Shown one piece after another: positions 30,475 to 43,844 of a stretch of DNA of 64,000 nucleotides. The notes beneath the pieces are model-generated. The model did no database searches, was not told the DNA's origin, and saw only the letters and a program-made list of their open reading frames with translations. Both the position numbers and the translations under genes were made by a program. Numbering within the stretch: position 1 is the first letter of the stretch; the number at the start of each line of letters is the position of its first letter. Source of the stretch: Reticulitermes speratus (taxonomy: Eukaryota > Arthropoda > Insecta > Blattodea > Rhinotermitidae); contig JAJKFL010000007.1 in NCBI GenBank assembly GCA_021186555.1, positions 27,826,677-27,890,676 of the forward strand. The letters run 5' to 3'.

Positions 30475-32775
30475 AGATATTTAATTATAGACGTATTGCA
30501 AAGAAACTCGAGGCGTGTTTAGTGTTTTTGCATGATATCCCAAACATGAACTTTCAAAAAAATCCCTCCAAACGGAACCAAAATAATGACGAAGAGGTAC
30601 TATGTTTGTCAGGTAAAGTGACTTTAGTTGTGGCCCAATCGTAAGAAAAGGCGTCGCATCCCTAGGCAGTGTGTATAATGCCCAAGATAAAAATTTTCTC
30701 GATAATCCCTCCAAGGGGAGCCGAGATATAGGCGAATACGTAAAATGGCCTCCATGTGCAGTGTCCTTAATTATTTACCGATCGCAACAAATCTCGTGAC
30801 ATTTTCATGGTGTCCTGGATGTGAGGTATCTCGACAATTCCTCCACAGGGAGCCGAGATAAAGGAGAGAAAGTGCTTTAATCTTCATGTAAAGTGCCCTA
30901 CATATATAAATATCATAACAAAACTTACGGCTTCTGTAGACAGCGAGCGTGCGGTTCCAGATATACATTTACACGAAGATCCCTAAAAAATGAGCCGAAA
31001 TAATGGCGAAAAAGTACTTAGGTTCATATGTGAAGTGTCATTATTTATACAACTGCCACAATGAAACTGATGGTTTCTGTAGTCAGTGTTCACAATGCCT
31101 CAGATATAAATTTACACGACAATCCCTCCAATAGGAACAGAGATATTGGCGAACAGGTTCTGTGGCCTTCATGTAAAGTGACCTTATTTATACATCTATC
31201 ACAACGAAACTCATCCCTTCAGTAGCCAGTGTGCCTGAAGTAACACATATAAATCTACAAGAGAAACCCTCCAATGGAAGTCGAGATATATGGGCGAAAA
31301 CGTACATTCGTCCAAAAATAAAGTGACCTTAGTTACAAACCTAAAGCAAAGGAACTGGTGACTTCTGCAGGCGGTACGGACGAGGTCTCAGATATAAATT
31401 TTCACGACAGTCCCTCCAATAGGAGCAAAGATATAGGCGAAAACGTACATCGGTCTTAATGTAAATGGTCCTTATTTATATAACTATTGAAACGAAACTC
31501 ATAGTTTCTAAAGGAAGTATGCGTGAGTTCCCAGATATGATTTTACACGACAATCCCTCCAATGGGAGCCGAGATATAGGCGGAAACGTAGTTTGGTGTC
31601 CATGTAAAGTGTCTTATCCAAACTAAACTCGTGGCTTCTGTAGTTAGTGTGCTTTAGGTCCCAGATATGAAGTTACACTGCAGTCCCTCTAATGGGTGGA
31701 GAGATATAGGCGGAAAAAGTAATTTGGTCTTCGTGTAAAGAGACCTTATTTACACAGCTATAGGAACGAAACGCATGACATCTGTAGGCTGTGTGCGTGA
31801 GGTCCCAGACGTAAACTTACCCTAACGGTCTCTCGAATGGGAGTCGAGATATAGGCGAAAGGGTACTTTGGTCTTCATGTACAATGCCCTTGCTAGTACA
31901 CCTATCGTAACGAAACTAAAGGCTTCTCTAAGTCGTGTCGGTTACATCCAATATTTACGTTTTGGCGACATTTCCTCTAATGGGAGGAGAGATATAGGCG
32001 AATATGTACTTTAGTCTTCATAAAAGTACCCTTAGTAATACACCTACCGTAACGAAAAGCATGACTTCTGCAGCCAGAGTTCGTAAGTTCCAACATGTAC
32101 ATTTACACGACCATCTCTGAAATGGGACCCGAGATAGAGGACTTTGGACTTGAAGTAAACTACCCTATTTGTACAGCTACCGGAACGAAACTCATCGCAT
32201 CTGTAGGCTGTGTGCGTGAGGTCCCGGTTTTCAACTTACAGTACAGATCCTCCAGTGGGAGCCGAGATATAGGCGAAAACTTACTTTGGTCTCCATACAA
32301 AGTGCTCTTATATATACAGTTATTGGAACGAAACTCATGGCGTCAGCAAACTGTGTGAGTGAAGTCACAGATATAAAATTACACTACAGTCCCTCCAATG
32401 GGAGCCGACATATAGGCGAAAACGTACTTTGGTCTCCATATAAAGTGTCCTATAAACACCTATCGCAACTAAACTGGTGGCTTCTGTAGGCAGACTTTTG
32501 TAGAGAATGCAATAAGATTGTGAGGTTTGTGTTTTCATGAAAATCCATCTAATAGCTGCCGAGTGTCAGCCAAAAAGGGATATTGCTTTCCAAGTAAAAT
32601 GCTGTCTATAAGTGAACAATCCAAACCAAACTTGCACCGTTTCTGTAGCTAGCGTGGCAAGTATGAAGTATGAAAGTTCAGGAAAGTGTCTCCAATGGAA
32701 CCCATGACAAGGCTCATGGCTCATCAAGTACAGTGCCCTTACTTTTTGGTCGAATGTAACGAAAAGTTATAAGAA
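30475..32775. repeat. Satellite-like array, about sixteen ~143 bp units
   Basis: The motif CCCTCCAATGGGAGCCGAGA or a variant recurs near 30564, 30707, 30838, 30981, 31123, 31267, 31412, 31555, 31684, 31830, 31972, 32115, 32248, 32391, 32546 and 32688. Spacing is mostly 141-146, with some units near 130 and one near 155. Each unit also holds ATATAGGCGAAAACGTACTT, CATGTAAAGTG, ACGAAACTCATGG and CTTCTGTAGGCAGTGTGCGT. Units diverge clearly, so the array is old. Short open frames in it are not conserved from unit to unit. Confidence 0.92.
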
Positions 32776-34227
32776 GTCGATCTTAATTGATGGAATTTTT
32801 AAGTCTTTTTAATTTTTATATTCATTACTTATTTGGCTTTGTGAAATGTTACTGTGATATGAATCCCCGATGGTGATCCCATGAGGAATCGAAACACGTA
32901 ACATTGATTAACAAGCTATTGTAACATAGACTTTCTGAAAATAATAAACTGCGTTTTGTTTGACCGAATATTGTGTGATTTGATAATTTTCAATATTGAT
33001 ACATTAAATCTACCAGCGGACCAATCATTTGTGTCTGCCTACAGCGTGTACAACATAGCCATAATGAGGCGAAAGAGACGGATAGAGAGAGAAAAAAGAA
33101 GAATTAACGAAAAATTATAAAGTAAAGCTAACCGCAAGACACTGTCAACAGAGGCTTGCTACTAATGGAGACGCTGCCATTAAGAAGATTGCGTGAAGAA
33201 GAAGTTAATAAAGTAATGGAACGTACAACTGTGGTATCCAGTGACGAAATTAGACCAGCTGTAGGAACTCAAAGTGCTACTTTCTTAATACCGCGATGAT
33301 TGATTGCATGGTTCAGGACACCGATATCAAGAATGCACCACACAATGGCAAAGAATCCATTACACCTATTGCAAATGTTACCTCAAGAACGTATCCGTTA
33401 CAAAGAAGTTACAAAGAATAGAAACAAGAGTGGAGAAATACACTAAAGGTGCAGTAAACATATTTTTCAAACGTGATCATGTGCCAGTTTTTATACGTCA
33501 GTAGTCTGAAGCGAATAAGGAAGCAGACATGCAATACTGGCCAAACAAACTGCAACACTTGTCATATTATAATGTATGTTGCTGATAGAATAGTAACAAC
33601 GGGTATTTTATCGAAGTGCCATTATTTGCACCACTAACGGCTTAAAGATTAAACTGATTCAGTTCGTACCTCACAGAGAACACGGTGCCATTCCATTAGA
33701 AAGAACAGTGACTGAACGACGCATAGGGAAATATCGATTGTTTGTTGTGAAAATCGTATGGTGTCGATCTTTGATTGTTAAACCTGGTTGTGCTTGCAGT
33801 GAGCAAAGAGGTTATAGAGGATTATTGATTAAAAGTGTATTGGTCATAGCACTAACATAGGCTGTGATGACGTATTTCAATTTACGAACATCTTAAAATT
33901 GTTCTAAAGGGAAACAGCATTTTTATGCAGTAAAATGGTAATAACAGAAATCTTCTGTTGTTTTAATGGATGTTAGAAACATTGGATGTGACTAAAGTAA
34001 ACCAAAATAGAAAATATTCCTTTGCCTAAGCCTGTTTTTGTAAATTATCAAAACTTAATGTGTTCTCAACGTGCATGAATTACTGTGTACCACGTGTCAG
34101 ACATTGGTTCAAATTAAAACAGATATTCAGAGTAAAGGGATGTAGTTTAGATTCATCTGGCACAAGAGAGCTCTGTAAATAACAGCTCTGTACTTTTTAT
34201 TTGATGGAAACGTAGGGTGTAAAAAAA
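32776..34227. other. Unassigned sequence
   Basis: No gene recognised. At about 32863-32905 GATGGTGATCCC..GGAATCGAAACACGTAA has hammerhead-like stem II and stem III but a degenerate core. Confidence 0.4.
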
Positions 34228-34742
34228 CAGGCAATGTACGTATAACATAATATTGAGGCGCGTTCGCGTAACAATTGTTGTCGTGGAAAATAAGTATTAC
34301 ATATTCTGAGTGTGTGTCTGTAGCCTTAGTTATCCAGCATGCAAAGCGCATGCGCCGTATTATATTGTCATCTGTGGCCTGTCCGGCTCTACCATATTTT
34401 TCCACATTATCTCATAAACGTCTCGATTTTCGGAAAAAGGTTATTGAACATAAAATGTGTGTTTTGATTTTCTTTACAAATTTTCTGAAACATTTCTCAT
34501 TCTACGTAAGAGGAATTCAGCGAGATGTTATCATAAATCTTCGTAGATCTTCAATTAAAGTACCCGTCATGCGTGTCGGATTTTAATGAGATCTGAATTT
34601 TCTCGAGATCTTTTCGAAAAATAATCAAATATCAAATTTCATGAAAATCGGTCCAGTGGAAGCCGAAATGTTCCATCCGGACAGACAGACAGACATGACG
34701 AAGCTAATATTTGCGTTTCGCAATTTTCCTAACGCGCCTACT
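34228..34742 (-). mobile_element. MITE-1, copy 2
   Basis: In reverse orientation to copy 1: CAGGCAATGTACGTATAAC at the left, GAGGCGCGTTCGCGTAAC at 34254-34271, and CTAACGCGCCTA near 34729-34740. The internal (ACAG)n run at 34681-34693 is the complement of the (TGTC)n in copy 1. Confidence 0.88.
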
Positions 34743-35631
34743 AAGTCTCCATATATACAGTGTTATGCTCCTGTATGTAGTGTTAGATGGAAATTGCAAA
34801 TCTTTGTCGGCTGTGTGTTCTTTTGAGTGTCAATTACTTATTCATTGTAACTTTTGTAGTAATTAAAAGTTCTGCCTTACATTCATTTGACATGGGTACT
34901 TATGTCGGGCCGATAACGATCACAAATACAATCATCCATCCCTCTACAATGCTCAGTGCAAATCCACCATACCAAATTTCATTCCCATCTCTTGCTTATG
35001 CCTCATCTTGCCTAATTTCCATGCCCTTAGGCATTACGTAGCCTCCGACGTTTCAGTGTTTCCCTTAAATAACCAAAGAATCGAAGACTAACAAGCTTCT
35101 TGGGTATGACGCCGCCTTGACTGGTATCTTAATACCGACGTAAAAATATTTGTTAATATTTTTTTAATTTGCAAATTTCTTCGCTTGCCACCTTAGTATC
35201 ATTAAAATAATCGGTATCTCTGCGATTACAGTTGTTTGAACTATTACAATGACGGTTTAATACTTCCTCTCTTTATCTAACACAGATTTAGCTACAGTAC
35301 AGCGAGCAGAGTTCACCGTAAGGGCGGTCACATTTCAATAACGGACTGAATTTTGGGATCAAATTCCCTATAATTATTACTAATATTATAACACCAAAAA
35401 AATAATCCTTAAAAATTAATATCCCAGTTCCATCAATAATATCATTTAACAGGATACTGAAATTAACTTGTAATTCAAAAGTGCCAATTGACAATTTTCA
35501 TGGAATTAAAATGTGGCTTATTAAAAACAAATTGCGATATACAATGTTATATCCAATATTAATGCTGTTTATCGTCTGTAATTTGTTCAGATATAAGGTT
35601 CTGGAAATTATAGTAATTATTAATTCATTAT
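34743..35631. other. Unassigned sequence
   Basis: No gene or recognised repeat. Confidence 0.4.
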
Positions 35632-35644
35632 CAATGTTCTATAT

Positions 35645-35911
35645 ATATATATATTTTTTTTTCTATGGCTCGACAGCCCTATATGGGTTTGGGTTTCGTC
35701 GAGGTTTCATGATCACACACATTTGAGACACGCCACAGTCGGTAGGACTCCTCAGGACGAGTGACCAGCCCGTCGCAGAGACCTCTACCTGGCAACACAC
35801 AACACTCACAACAGACAGACATTCATGCCACAGGTGGGATTCGAACCCACGATCCTAGTAAGCGAGCGGCCGAAGACCCACGCCTTAGACCGCACGGCCA
35901 CTCGGATCGGC
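35645..35911 (-). mobile_element. SINE-4 (tRNA-derived) with 13 bp target duplication
   Basis: On the minus strand the head reads GATCCGAGTGGCCGTGCGGT then CTAAGGCGTGGGTCT, close to a tRNA-Leu/Ser-type A-box region, with B box GGGTTCGAATCCC. The body has GCCTGTGGC.., TTGTGAGTGTTGTGT, CCAGGTAGAGGTCTCTGCGA. CAATGTTCTATAT flanks it at 35632-35644 and 35912-35924. Confidence 0.93.
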
Positions 35912-35924
35912 CAATGTTCTATAT

Positions 35925-37483
35925 TCCCGAAGTAATTAACTGGTACTGAAGAGAGTCTTAAATCACTTATCATTGGTGTGATGCATTTTCTGGTTCCGAA
36001 TTTCAAGATTTTGAATATTGACGTAATGGAGTGGGATGTTATATGAAGCCATTACCTGACACTAGGCTGGCCCTGTCTCTGTTTTCAAACAGACGGAAAG
36101 GGTATATACATGACGGTATATCCTTCCATTAGATTTAGGCTGGCCTGCCTTCCCGTCGTTGCAGCAAAAATTGTCATCGTCCTCTCAAAGAGTCTGATAC
36201 ATAACACATGTGACAGTTACAATTTTTTAATGCTCTTCTCATTTTACACCACATCAGTGACGTATGGCCAAAGGAAGTTCACCTTATTACTTCAAAACAA
36301 CGTAAATTTGACACAGGAAATTGTTAGTGCATACTTCGGAAGTAAAGGTATTATATATTTCAGAATTTGGACCAGTCAAGTAGCTATCAGTGTACAAGAC
36401 CAAACCAAAAATTTTTGATGCACGTTAAAGCCAATGAAGTGAGCATTCGGCTCTCTTGGGAGGTAATAAAGCAGGATGGTACATGAGGATGTGGTGGTGT
36501 ACTGTTCAGGAGAAACTTGATACGTGTCTCATATGGTCAAGTCAGGAACTATTCTGCGAAGCTGATAAATTCCACAGACAGGAAACGTTGTGTTGTGGTT
36601 ACATCTCTGCTCTAAAGTGTCTCTTGGGATGCCCAAAGGAAGTTGACGAAAGAGGTGGCAGAGTAGCCCTTCAAAATATTACCCCTTCACGTAACACCCT
36701 CTCAGGTGACACATTTCAATGATGTGAAATGCTCTACTGAAGAAACCACATGACAAGAAAGTAGTCAATAAACTTTTGTGCAAAATCACATTTGTCCTAT
36801 GCAGAACATTTTCATATCGTGTTTTTATTTCTTAAAATGTACAAAGTTTATCTCAATTTGTACAAGATTTTGTTCTCCGCAAAGAATATAAATATTTGGG
36901 CCATAGCATCTGTCCGCTTGTATGTTTCTTCTGTTAAACAACTTAAGTGCTTTAATGCAATTACGTACGATTGGGGTGTAGAGGGATCTATATTGAACTT
37001 GCTTGTAGAACATATTCTTACCCTTGAGTAGCGCAATATAAACTTCACTTGAAACTAAGACAAATGTAACTTTACCACACTTAAGGTTATAATCAACGAC
37101 GCATCGTGAAGAATGATGAATTCCATTTTGGCCAACCAATATCCATGTTCAAAAATTTATTAGCAACAACTTTTCAAAATATTAATATACTTAATGCTAA
37201 TGAAAACTTACATATGCTTCCATATAATATTTCACTAAATCTATACAAATTGATACGGTTACTGAGTGTTATATGCATCTTGATTAATTTTGAGCAATAG
37301 GCAATAAGTGAACATCAAAACCAAAAAGGTACTGGGAGTGGAGGAGTGTGAAACGTTTACTCTTTAAAGCTGAATACTTATGAATTTCTCATGCAAAACT
37401 TCGTGCGTTGAGGTAACTTATCGGTCCTTAAAACAATAAAATAATGCATTTCACCCACATTAAAGCTTATAGTTTATCGATGT
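35925..37483. other. Unassigned sequence
   Basis: No gene recognised. Open frames of 60-104 codons (for example 36110-36418 and 36456-36722, plus) have no motif I know. Confidence 0.4.
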
Positions 37484-37497
37484 AATGCACTTCATGG

Positions 37498-37761
37498 GCC
37501 GATCCCAGTGGCCACGCGGTCTAAGGCGTGGGTCTGCGGCCGCTCGCTTACTGGGATTGTGGGTTCGAATTCCGCCTAGGGCATGGATGTCTCTCTCTTG
37601 TGAGTGTTGTCTATTGTCAGGTAGAGGTCTCTGCGACGGGCTGGTCCCTCGTCCAGAGGAGTTCTACCGAGTGTGGTGTGTTTAAAAAAAAGTGTGATCG
37701 TGAAGCCTCGAAAAATGAGGCGGCATAGGCCCCCAAAGGGCTGTCGAGCCATTGGAAAAGA
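37498..37761 (+). mobile_element. SINE-4 with 14 bp target duplication
   Basis: A box region TGGCCACGCGGTCTAAGG (37509-37526) and B box GGGTTCGAATTCC (37561-37573) precede the body CAGGTAGAGGTCTCTGCGAC, CTCGTCCAGAGGAG and GAGTGTGGTGTG. AATGCACTTCATGG at 37484-37497 and AATGCACTTTATGG at 37762-37775 (one mismatch) are the target duplication. Confidence 0.93.
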
Positions 37762-37775
37762 AATGCACTTTATGG

Positions 37776-39163
37776 TTACACGCTCCCAAGCTATCCCAGT
37801 TCGCCATTTATCAGCTTATTCAGTATAGTGACTAGTGTAAGGGCTAGACTAGCTAGGGTTTGAATACCGACAAGGAAAAGAAATTCATCTCTTTCGTAAA
37901 ACGCCTAGACCGGCTATGGGACTGATGACATCAGGAACATTCTTGACACATGTGAAGAAAAGTAAAATATAGCAACCCCCGAGGCCGGACATCACTGGCC
38001 TAGACCTAGAGCCCATCTGGAACTACCAATATAACATATACTTCTAATCATAACTCTTTAACGCTATCTTTAATATGTTATTGTTTTGTTTCGATATAAG
38101 TTAATATAATGTCAGAATCAATGGTTTAGGCTTATTACTTATTTGTATGATATTTGTGAAGTTGAGATCTCAACCGTATATATGGAAAATGTGAAGTAAT
38201 ATAAGGTTATTTACATAACAATTTTCTTTGGTAACTTTTCAGCCTGATGATGGCTTCTTGTATGTGAGCCGAAACATGTTGCAATCAAACCTTAAACACA
38301 TAAAGAGAGTTAGTTATGATTGACGGCTAGTATACTTATGTCATCTGTACATTTCTAATCAACTACAAGGCGTGACATCCAGGAATACCGTAATGATATC
38401 GACAGTGGCGTAGACAAAGATTCGGGGGCCCTCCACGACCCATTTTTCGCCCACCCCCCTCAAAAATTATTATTAGCGAAGTTACACCAACAGGGATTCA
38501 GAATACTTAATTCTGTCAGAAGAACAGAATCTAGCCCAAAAAGGTCAAAAACGAATTTTAATATTATATTGGCCCCCCTGACCCACGGCCAAACCGCCAC
38601 GTGGTCTGCGGGTACCGTATCTACGTCACTGCTTATCCGTAAATATTTCTGAAATGCACGTATACTTCTACAGAATTAATTACAAGATATTTTAAATTAT
38701 CTTCACTAGAATAAACTGTCACTGTATTCTCTCGCACGATTACAGCCTACAACCTCAGTTGCTTTCCTGAATACACCCTTGAGATGTACAACGTCTTGAA
38801 GAGACTACATCTTTAAGCAAAGGTCAAAGATCACTCATGTTTGTTTCTGCTTTGTGTCAAGAAACTATTCTATAGGCTTTATGGTACGAAATCATTATGT
38901 TACTCGAGTCGTGGGAATGATAAATCACTGAGAAACCAGCCAGGCAGCCTGGCAAACATGGCCGCTGAGAGAGAGAACAAACCACGGATTCGGACAGGAA
39001 ACAACGGGGTGAGACACAGATCAGATCTCACTTTCCTTTTGATATACCAAGCTGAATGCGGGATAAAACATTTTTCCTACGAAGTTACGCGATTCGAATT
39101 TCGAGAAAGTAAATATATACCACCAGAAATGTCCCGTAGTTTTGCTTACTTCAAAAGAAATTT
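37776..39163. other. Unassigned, with one hammerhead-like block
   Basis: No gene recognised outside the block at 38241-38283. A plus-strand open frame (38841-39179) shows no known domain. Confidence 0.4.
38241..38283 (+). ncRNA. Hammerhead-ribozyme-like motif, weak stem I
   Basis: Plus strand: AGC, core CUGAUGA, U, GGCU..AGCC hairpin, GAA, ACAUGU, U, GCAA. Core and stems II and III are kept, but stem I has only two GC pairs, so this copy is probably inactive or decayed. Confidence 0.4.
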
Positions 39164-39176
39164 ACACTTAAATAGG

Positions 39177-39485
39177 TAAAGTTAAAGCAATCCCATTACA
39201 GGCCCAGACAGGCCCTGAGGGGTCCAGGAGGTTGAGGCTCCCAGATTTGTAGACAATCGGCACATGAAGGTGATAAGGTTGTCAGCCCTACGCACCGGCC
39301 GCCTTTACCCCACAGGAAATATTCCTGGTACTCATTTCTGTTAGAGGCTGAGTCGACCCCAGGGCCATAGTGCGACCGAAACTATTATGTCAAGGAATTA
39401 ATTCCAATGACACAATCGGGAATCGAACCCGCGACGTTCCGGTTTGTAGCGTAGTGCCTCAACCAACTGCGCCACCGCGCGCCCC
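39177..39485 (-). mobile_element. SINE-3 with 13 bp target duplication
   Basis: On the minus strand: A box TGGCGCAGTTGG (39463-39474), B box CGGGTTCGATTCCC (around 39419-39432), body GTCGACTCAGCCTCTAACAG, GAGTACCAGGAATATTTCC, GGCCGGTGCGTAGGGCTGAC, and the TAATGGGATTGCTTTAAC end. ACACTTAAATAGG flanks it at 39164-39176 and 39486-39498. Confidence 0.95.
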
Positions 39486-39498
39486 ACACTTAAATAGG

Positions 39499-40007
39499 AG
39501 ATGATCAAATTTATACACCATCTAACCTTGATAACATGCATAGTTGTGTTAGGGGATGAAATGTTCAGCAGTTGATACAGCATTTAATTTGGGTTGTTTT
39601 ATGTCATATTTGGAGACAATGTCGAATGATAGGTCCGGCCACAACTTAACAACCATTAACAGGTGCTGACGACTGTTTCGTCTCCGCGGATGAACAAACT
39701 CAGTTGATAAATCAGTGTATAAAAATTTATCTTTCGTACGTCACGTGAACAGAGCTGAAACTGGCACAGGATGTGTCATATGTGTATTGAGCTGTTGAAC
39801 ATTGACGTGGAGATGTTTATCTTCAGGAACGGACACCAGATGTCATTCCAGGCTTGGAAAATGTTTCTGTTCAATATAACGTGACGATGCCTATTAACTA
39901 CCAGTTTGTTATGTTTCTAGTACCTCAAATTCCTTCTACATGACCAATTTCGAATATGAAATTACACTTAAAATTTAATAAATCCATTCAATTTTACAGG
40001 GACTCCG
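39499..40007. other. Unassigned sequence
   Basis: Nothing recognised. Confidence 0.4.
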
Positions 40008-40295
40008 GTTTCTCATAGTCGTTGTAGTAAATACGCTACGGGCTGGACAATCCAGGTTTCGAATCTCGGCAGGGGCAAGAGATGTTTCTCTTTTCCATAA
40101 AAGTCCAAACCGATGGGGCCCACTCAACCTCCTATCCAATGGGTATTGGAATTCTTTTCCCGGGCTAAAGCAGGCGGAAAGTGAAGTTGGCCACTCACCT
40201 CTATCCAGTGCCGATGTCAAGAATGAGTGGAGATATACCTCTCCTTCCCCTATATGCCTCCATGGCTTGGACAGGGAAAAACTTTACATTTCTTT
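40008..40295 (+). mobile_element. SINE-2, diverged
   Basis: GCTACGGGCTGGACAATCCA and GGTTTCGAATCTCGGCAGGG form the head with a weakened B box; the body has GGGGCCCACTCAACCTCC, TTTTCCCGGGCTAAAGCAGG and GGCCACTCACCTCTATCCAG. The tail has ACTTTACATTTCTTTACC. Confidence 0.8.
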
Positions 40296-40554
40296 ACCTC
40301 CACTTTACTGTATGGAGAATCTACAGTCTGGAAATATGTTAAAATACAGAAGGGCCTTTCTGATTCTACTACATATGATCCTTGATATTAAATGTAGGTA
40401 CTGTGAAGGGACAAAGAAGAGACAGGAACTAAGTCCATGGAGAAAAAATCTTGAGAATTCAATAATTCTTCAAGTATCAAATCTCTTAGTTTTTCTAACT
40501 ATCCAAAAAGTTCTGTGCCTTTTACTGGACCAGAAGTTTCATAAACTTGTTAAA

Positions 40555-40795
40555 AAGACCCTGCCAATTGACCCTATCCCGCACCATATCAACCCAATAC
40601 ACAACATGTTATCCTGTTCCTGTAAGGTACATTTTAATATCATCCTTTCATATATGCCTAGATCTTAGAGGCTGTTTTTGTCGCTCAGGTTTCCCCACTA
40701 AAACCTTGTATTCATTTCTCTTCACCAACATTCATTCTACAAGTACCGCCCATCCCATCCTCCTTCATACGATCACCATAATATAATTAGGTGAG
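40555..40795 (-). mobile_element. LINE-A fragment, old
   Basis: The complement of the LINE-A section from the WDWIDMAQD part to GHVARM: TTTTAATATCATCC, ATGCCTAGATCTTAGAGGCT, CAGGTTTCCCCACTAAAACC. Frames are broken by indels. Confidence 0.75.
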
Positions 40796-43517
40796 GAATG
40801 TAAATTGACACTCCTCATTGCGAAGTTTTATGTAATTTCCTCCTTCGTACTTAAAAAGGAAACGTTACAGGAAAATGAATCTCTGATTGACGTCACACCC
40901 CCTGGTGATAGGAGGAATATATAAATGTTTGGTTTGGCTTCGTGTTCATAGCTAATAAATTAATGAAAACAAAGACACAAAAACACACACAAACTTACAC
41001 ACATATATGTGTGTGTGTGTGTGTCCATACAAGAGCTCCTGGCATTCGTGATAATCATTAAACCTGTAAAAGTGTGAAACGCTTGTCTGAGCATAACTTG
41101 GATCTGGACATATAGAATTTGTGACTAGAATATCTGAAAAATTCAAGCATGGAGGACGCGAAAATTTCAACACAACTTCTGTCGTTTTCACTTTGAACTA
41201 CAGGCTTAAAAAATATTCTGTATGAAATTAAATGAAACTGATTTTGTTTAGTATTCCACGTTGTGTTTCTTTTTGAGGATGGTGGTCCAAAGTTTTTGCA
41301 CAACCAGTTGGACGGGCCCTGAAATGTTCTGTACGACACCTGAACCAAACACATGCGCAATAATTGCTGCCAATAAAATTAAAAATTCAAGCTATAAAAT
41401 CTTTCTGCACCTAACAGTTGATTGTACAAACGGTTCAGTTGGTAACATAATGCTCTAAACACGTGTGTCCCCCATAACGATTCAACTTCTACAAAAATTT
41501 TAGTTCTATCTTTATTTTTAAATTATAATTTACTGTTTTGCCATAGGGCAAGGCAGACAGCTAAAAAACAATCATCCTAAAAACAGACAATGATGACAGG
41601 AATAAAGACGAAGTCATGAATGCAACCCAAAGTACACCAGCATCTCTATGCTGCATGTTTATGTTCTTTGGAGGAGAGAGAGATCAAAAGTGATGTCACT
41701 CTAATATTAAGTCAGGTCTGCGTGTAAGGGTGATTTTATGTGGGAATGTTCTAAGAATATCGTCCTTACGATCGTCATGGTGTTGGATGAAAACGTGTTT
41801 GGATTTCTAGACGTGGAATAAGAGAAACAAAGAGGATTGAAGAGATGAAATATACTTTTTTTTTGAAGATTTTGACTGTGAGAAGTGGTAGAGGGGAGGA
41901 GGAGAATGGGAGTAAAGGTTGAGATGAAGGAATTAGCGTCTTAGTTCTCCACCTGATTCTGCATTTGACAGGTTATCACAGGAATACGTATGCTCACGTC
42001 AAGTCGATGGCAGGGGGCCTTCCTTACCACAGGGAGAGGAAAGCAAGAAAACTACCTCACTCAAAGGAAAGGTAATGAAATAACCGAAACGATTTAAAAC
42101 TGATTTCTTCATAAAAGAATAAATATACTTTTCCATGTATTAACTTCAGTAAGGACGTTTTAATACTATTAAAGATGAAAAGTCAAGTTTATTCAACCCG
42201 TAACGCTTCTGTCTCATCCAGGAAGACGATTATAAAGTTCGAGTTTTTTTATTTTTTTCAGTGCCTCTACGTATGTTGAAATAGTACATCAAATTACAGC
42301 ACTCCCCTTCCTCCTGCTTCCTTTCCAACTTATCTTTTATCCTTCGACGTTCTATATTCAGAGTCACTCACAGTAACGTTAAATAAATCACAGTCAGATG
42401 AATAAATTAGTTTGTACATCCTAATAAGCCTCAGTGTTTATTTAAAGACATGATTTTAAAATTTTTGACTACATTTTAAGTAGCATTTAGATATAAAACG
42501 AAACTTTTCTCCAAGATCTGGTTAATTCAGTAACAGTTCCAAGGGACTTGGTTGCTATTGCGTTAAAAAGATTAGACATATATGAGAAAAGTGAGCTGGA
42601 GATGAAGCCTATAGACAAACACAACGACGCAGTAGATTTTTCAGGTGAAAATTATGGTATCATCCTCCCTTAGATTTATTCCAATGTGCTGTCGAAAAAT
42701 AGAACCAGTACTTAACGCTTTCATTAGTACAGTTTATTGAAACAACATTTAAGTTCAAATCTTATCTGTAAGAAAATACGTCGCATATATTTTCGAAAGT
42801 TTATACCTTATAGGTGTTTTAGAGACAAATGCAAATACGAACAAGTAATTTGCAAATGCGTTATTTGCCGTTTTACTTACATCACTGATATGATGTTACT
42901 TGCTCCATAAATATAGACTGTCTATTGTTGCAAAGGTCACCTCACTACCTGTATCATAATGTACAGTGCTAGAGACTTCCTCATGTTCCTTAATCACACA
43001 TCATATTAGGACAGATTTTCAAATAAAAGTTGTATAGGACATGATATAAATTCACATATATTAATTCTCTCACAAACTGCCAGATTTTGAGGAAAGTAAT
43101 AAGAGTTCGATTTGAAATTAATATAAAACTGGGTTTGTATCAAGTCATTTCAAAAATTAATATCTCTTGTCAAAGCACTGTATAGAAATCCCCAAACCCG
43201 CTGAATAGTTACGGACAAACAGGGAGACACAACGACATCTCCACAATGAATTCACTAACCTTTTGAAATTTCAACAAAAAAAAAAAAAATAAAGGATACT
43301 GAAACATTCCAATTTCTAACAAAGTCTTCCACATACAACCGTCCTAGCGGGCCGCTATGATGCATTACAGTCCCTTGAGAAACACTTTGTTATCATGTCG
43401 CTGAATACACACACTTTGCAACTCTTTTCGGATAATGTTGAGACTGCAACACCGACTGAGGCATAGCTACCTTTCTCTGCTGTTTACTGCTGCCATCTCT
43501 TTGTGCTATTGTTAACT
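40796..43517. other. Unassigned, with (TG)n and A-rich runs
   Basis: No gene recognised. ACACACACAA, then (TG)n at about 41006-41024, form a microsatellite. A14 lies near 43276-43290. The rest is AT-rich. Confidence 0.4.
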
Positions 43518-43530
43518 ACTAACGGTGCTA

Positions 43531-43831
43531 GGTAAAGCAGTCCCATTACAGGCCTGGACAGACCCTTAGGGTTTCAGGAGGTTGAGGCTACCAGATTTCG
43601 AGACAATCGGCACATGAAGGTGGTAAGGTTGTCAGCCCTACCGTCCGTCTTTACCCCCCAGGAAATATTCCTGGTACCCATTCCTGTTAGAGGCTGAGTC
43701 GACCCCAGGGCCATATTGCGACCGCAACGATTATGTCAATGAAAAACTCCAATGACACCATCGGGAATCGAACCCGCGACCTTCCGGCTTGTAGCGTAGT
43801 GCCTCAACCAACTGTGCCACCGCGTGCCCCC
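43531..43831 (-). mobile_element. SINE-3 with 13 bp target duplication
   Basis: Same family as 39177-39485: B box CGGGTTCGATTCCC and A box TGGCACAGTTGG on the minus strand, intact body. ACTAACGGTGCTA flanks it at 43518-43530 and 43832-43844. Confidence 0.95.
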
Positions 43832-43844
43832 ACTAACGGTGCTA

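Noticed and set aside
30031..32775. CRISPR-like or coding repeat array
   Set aside because: No unique spacers, variable unit length, and frames are not conserved between units.
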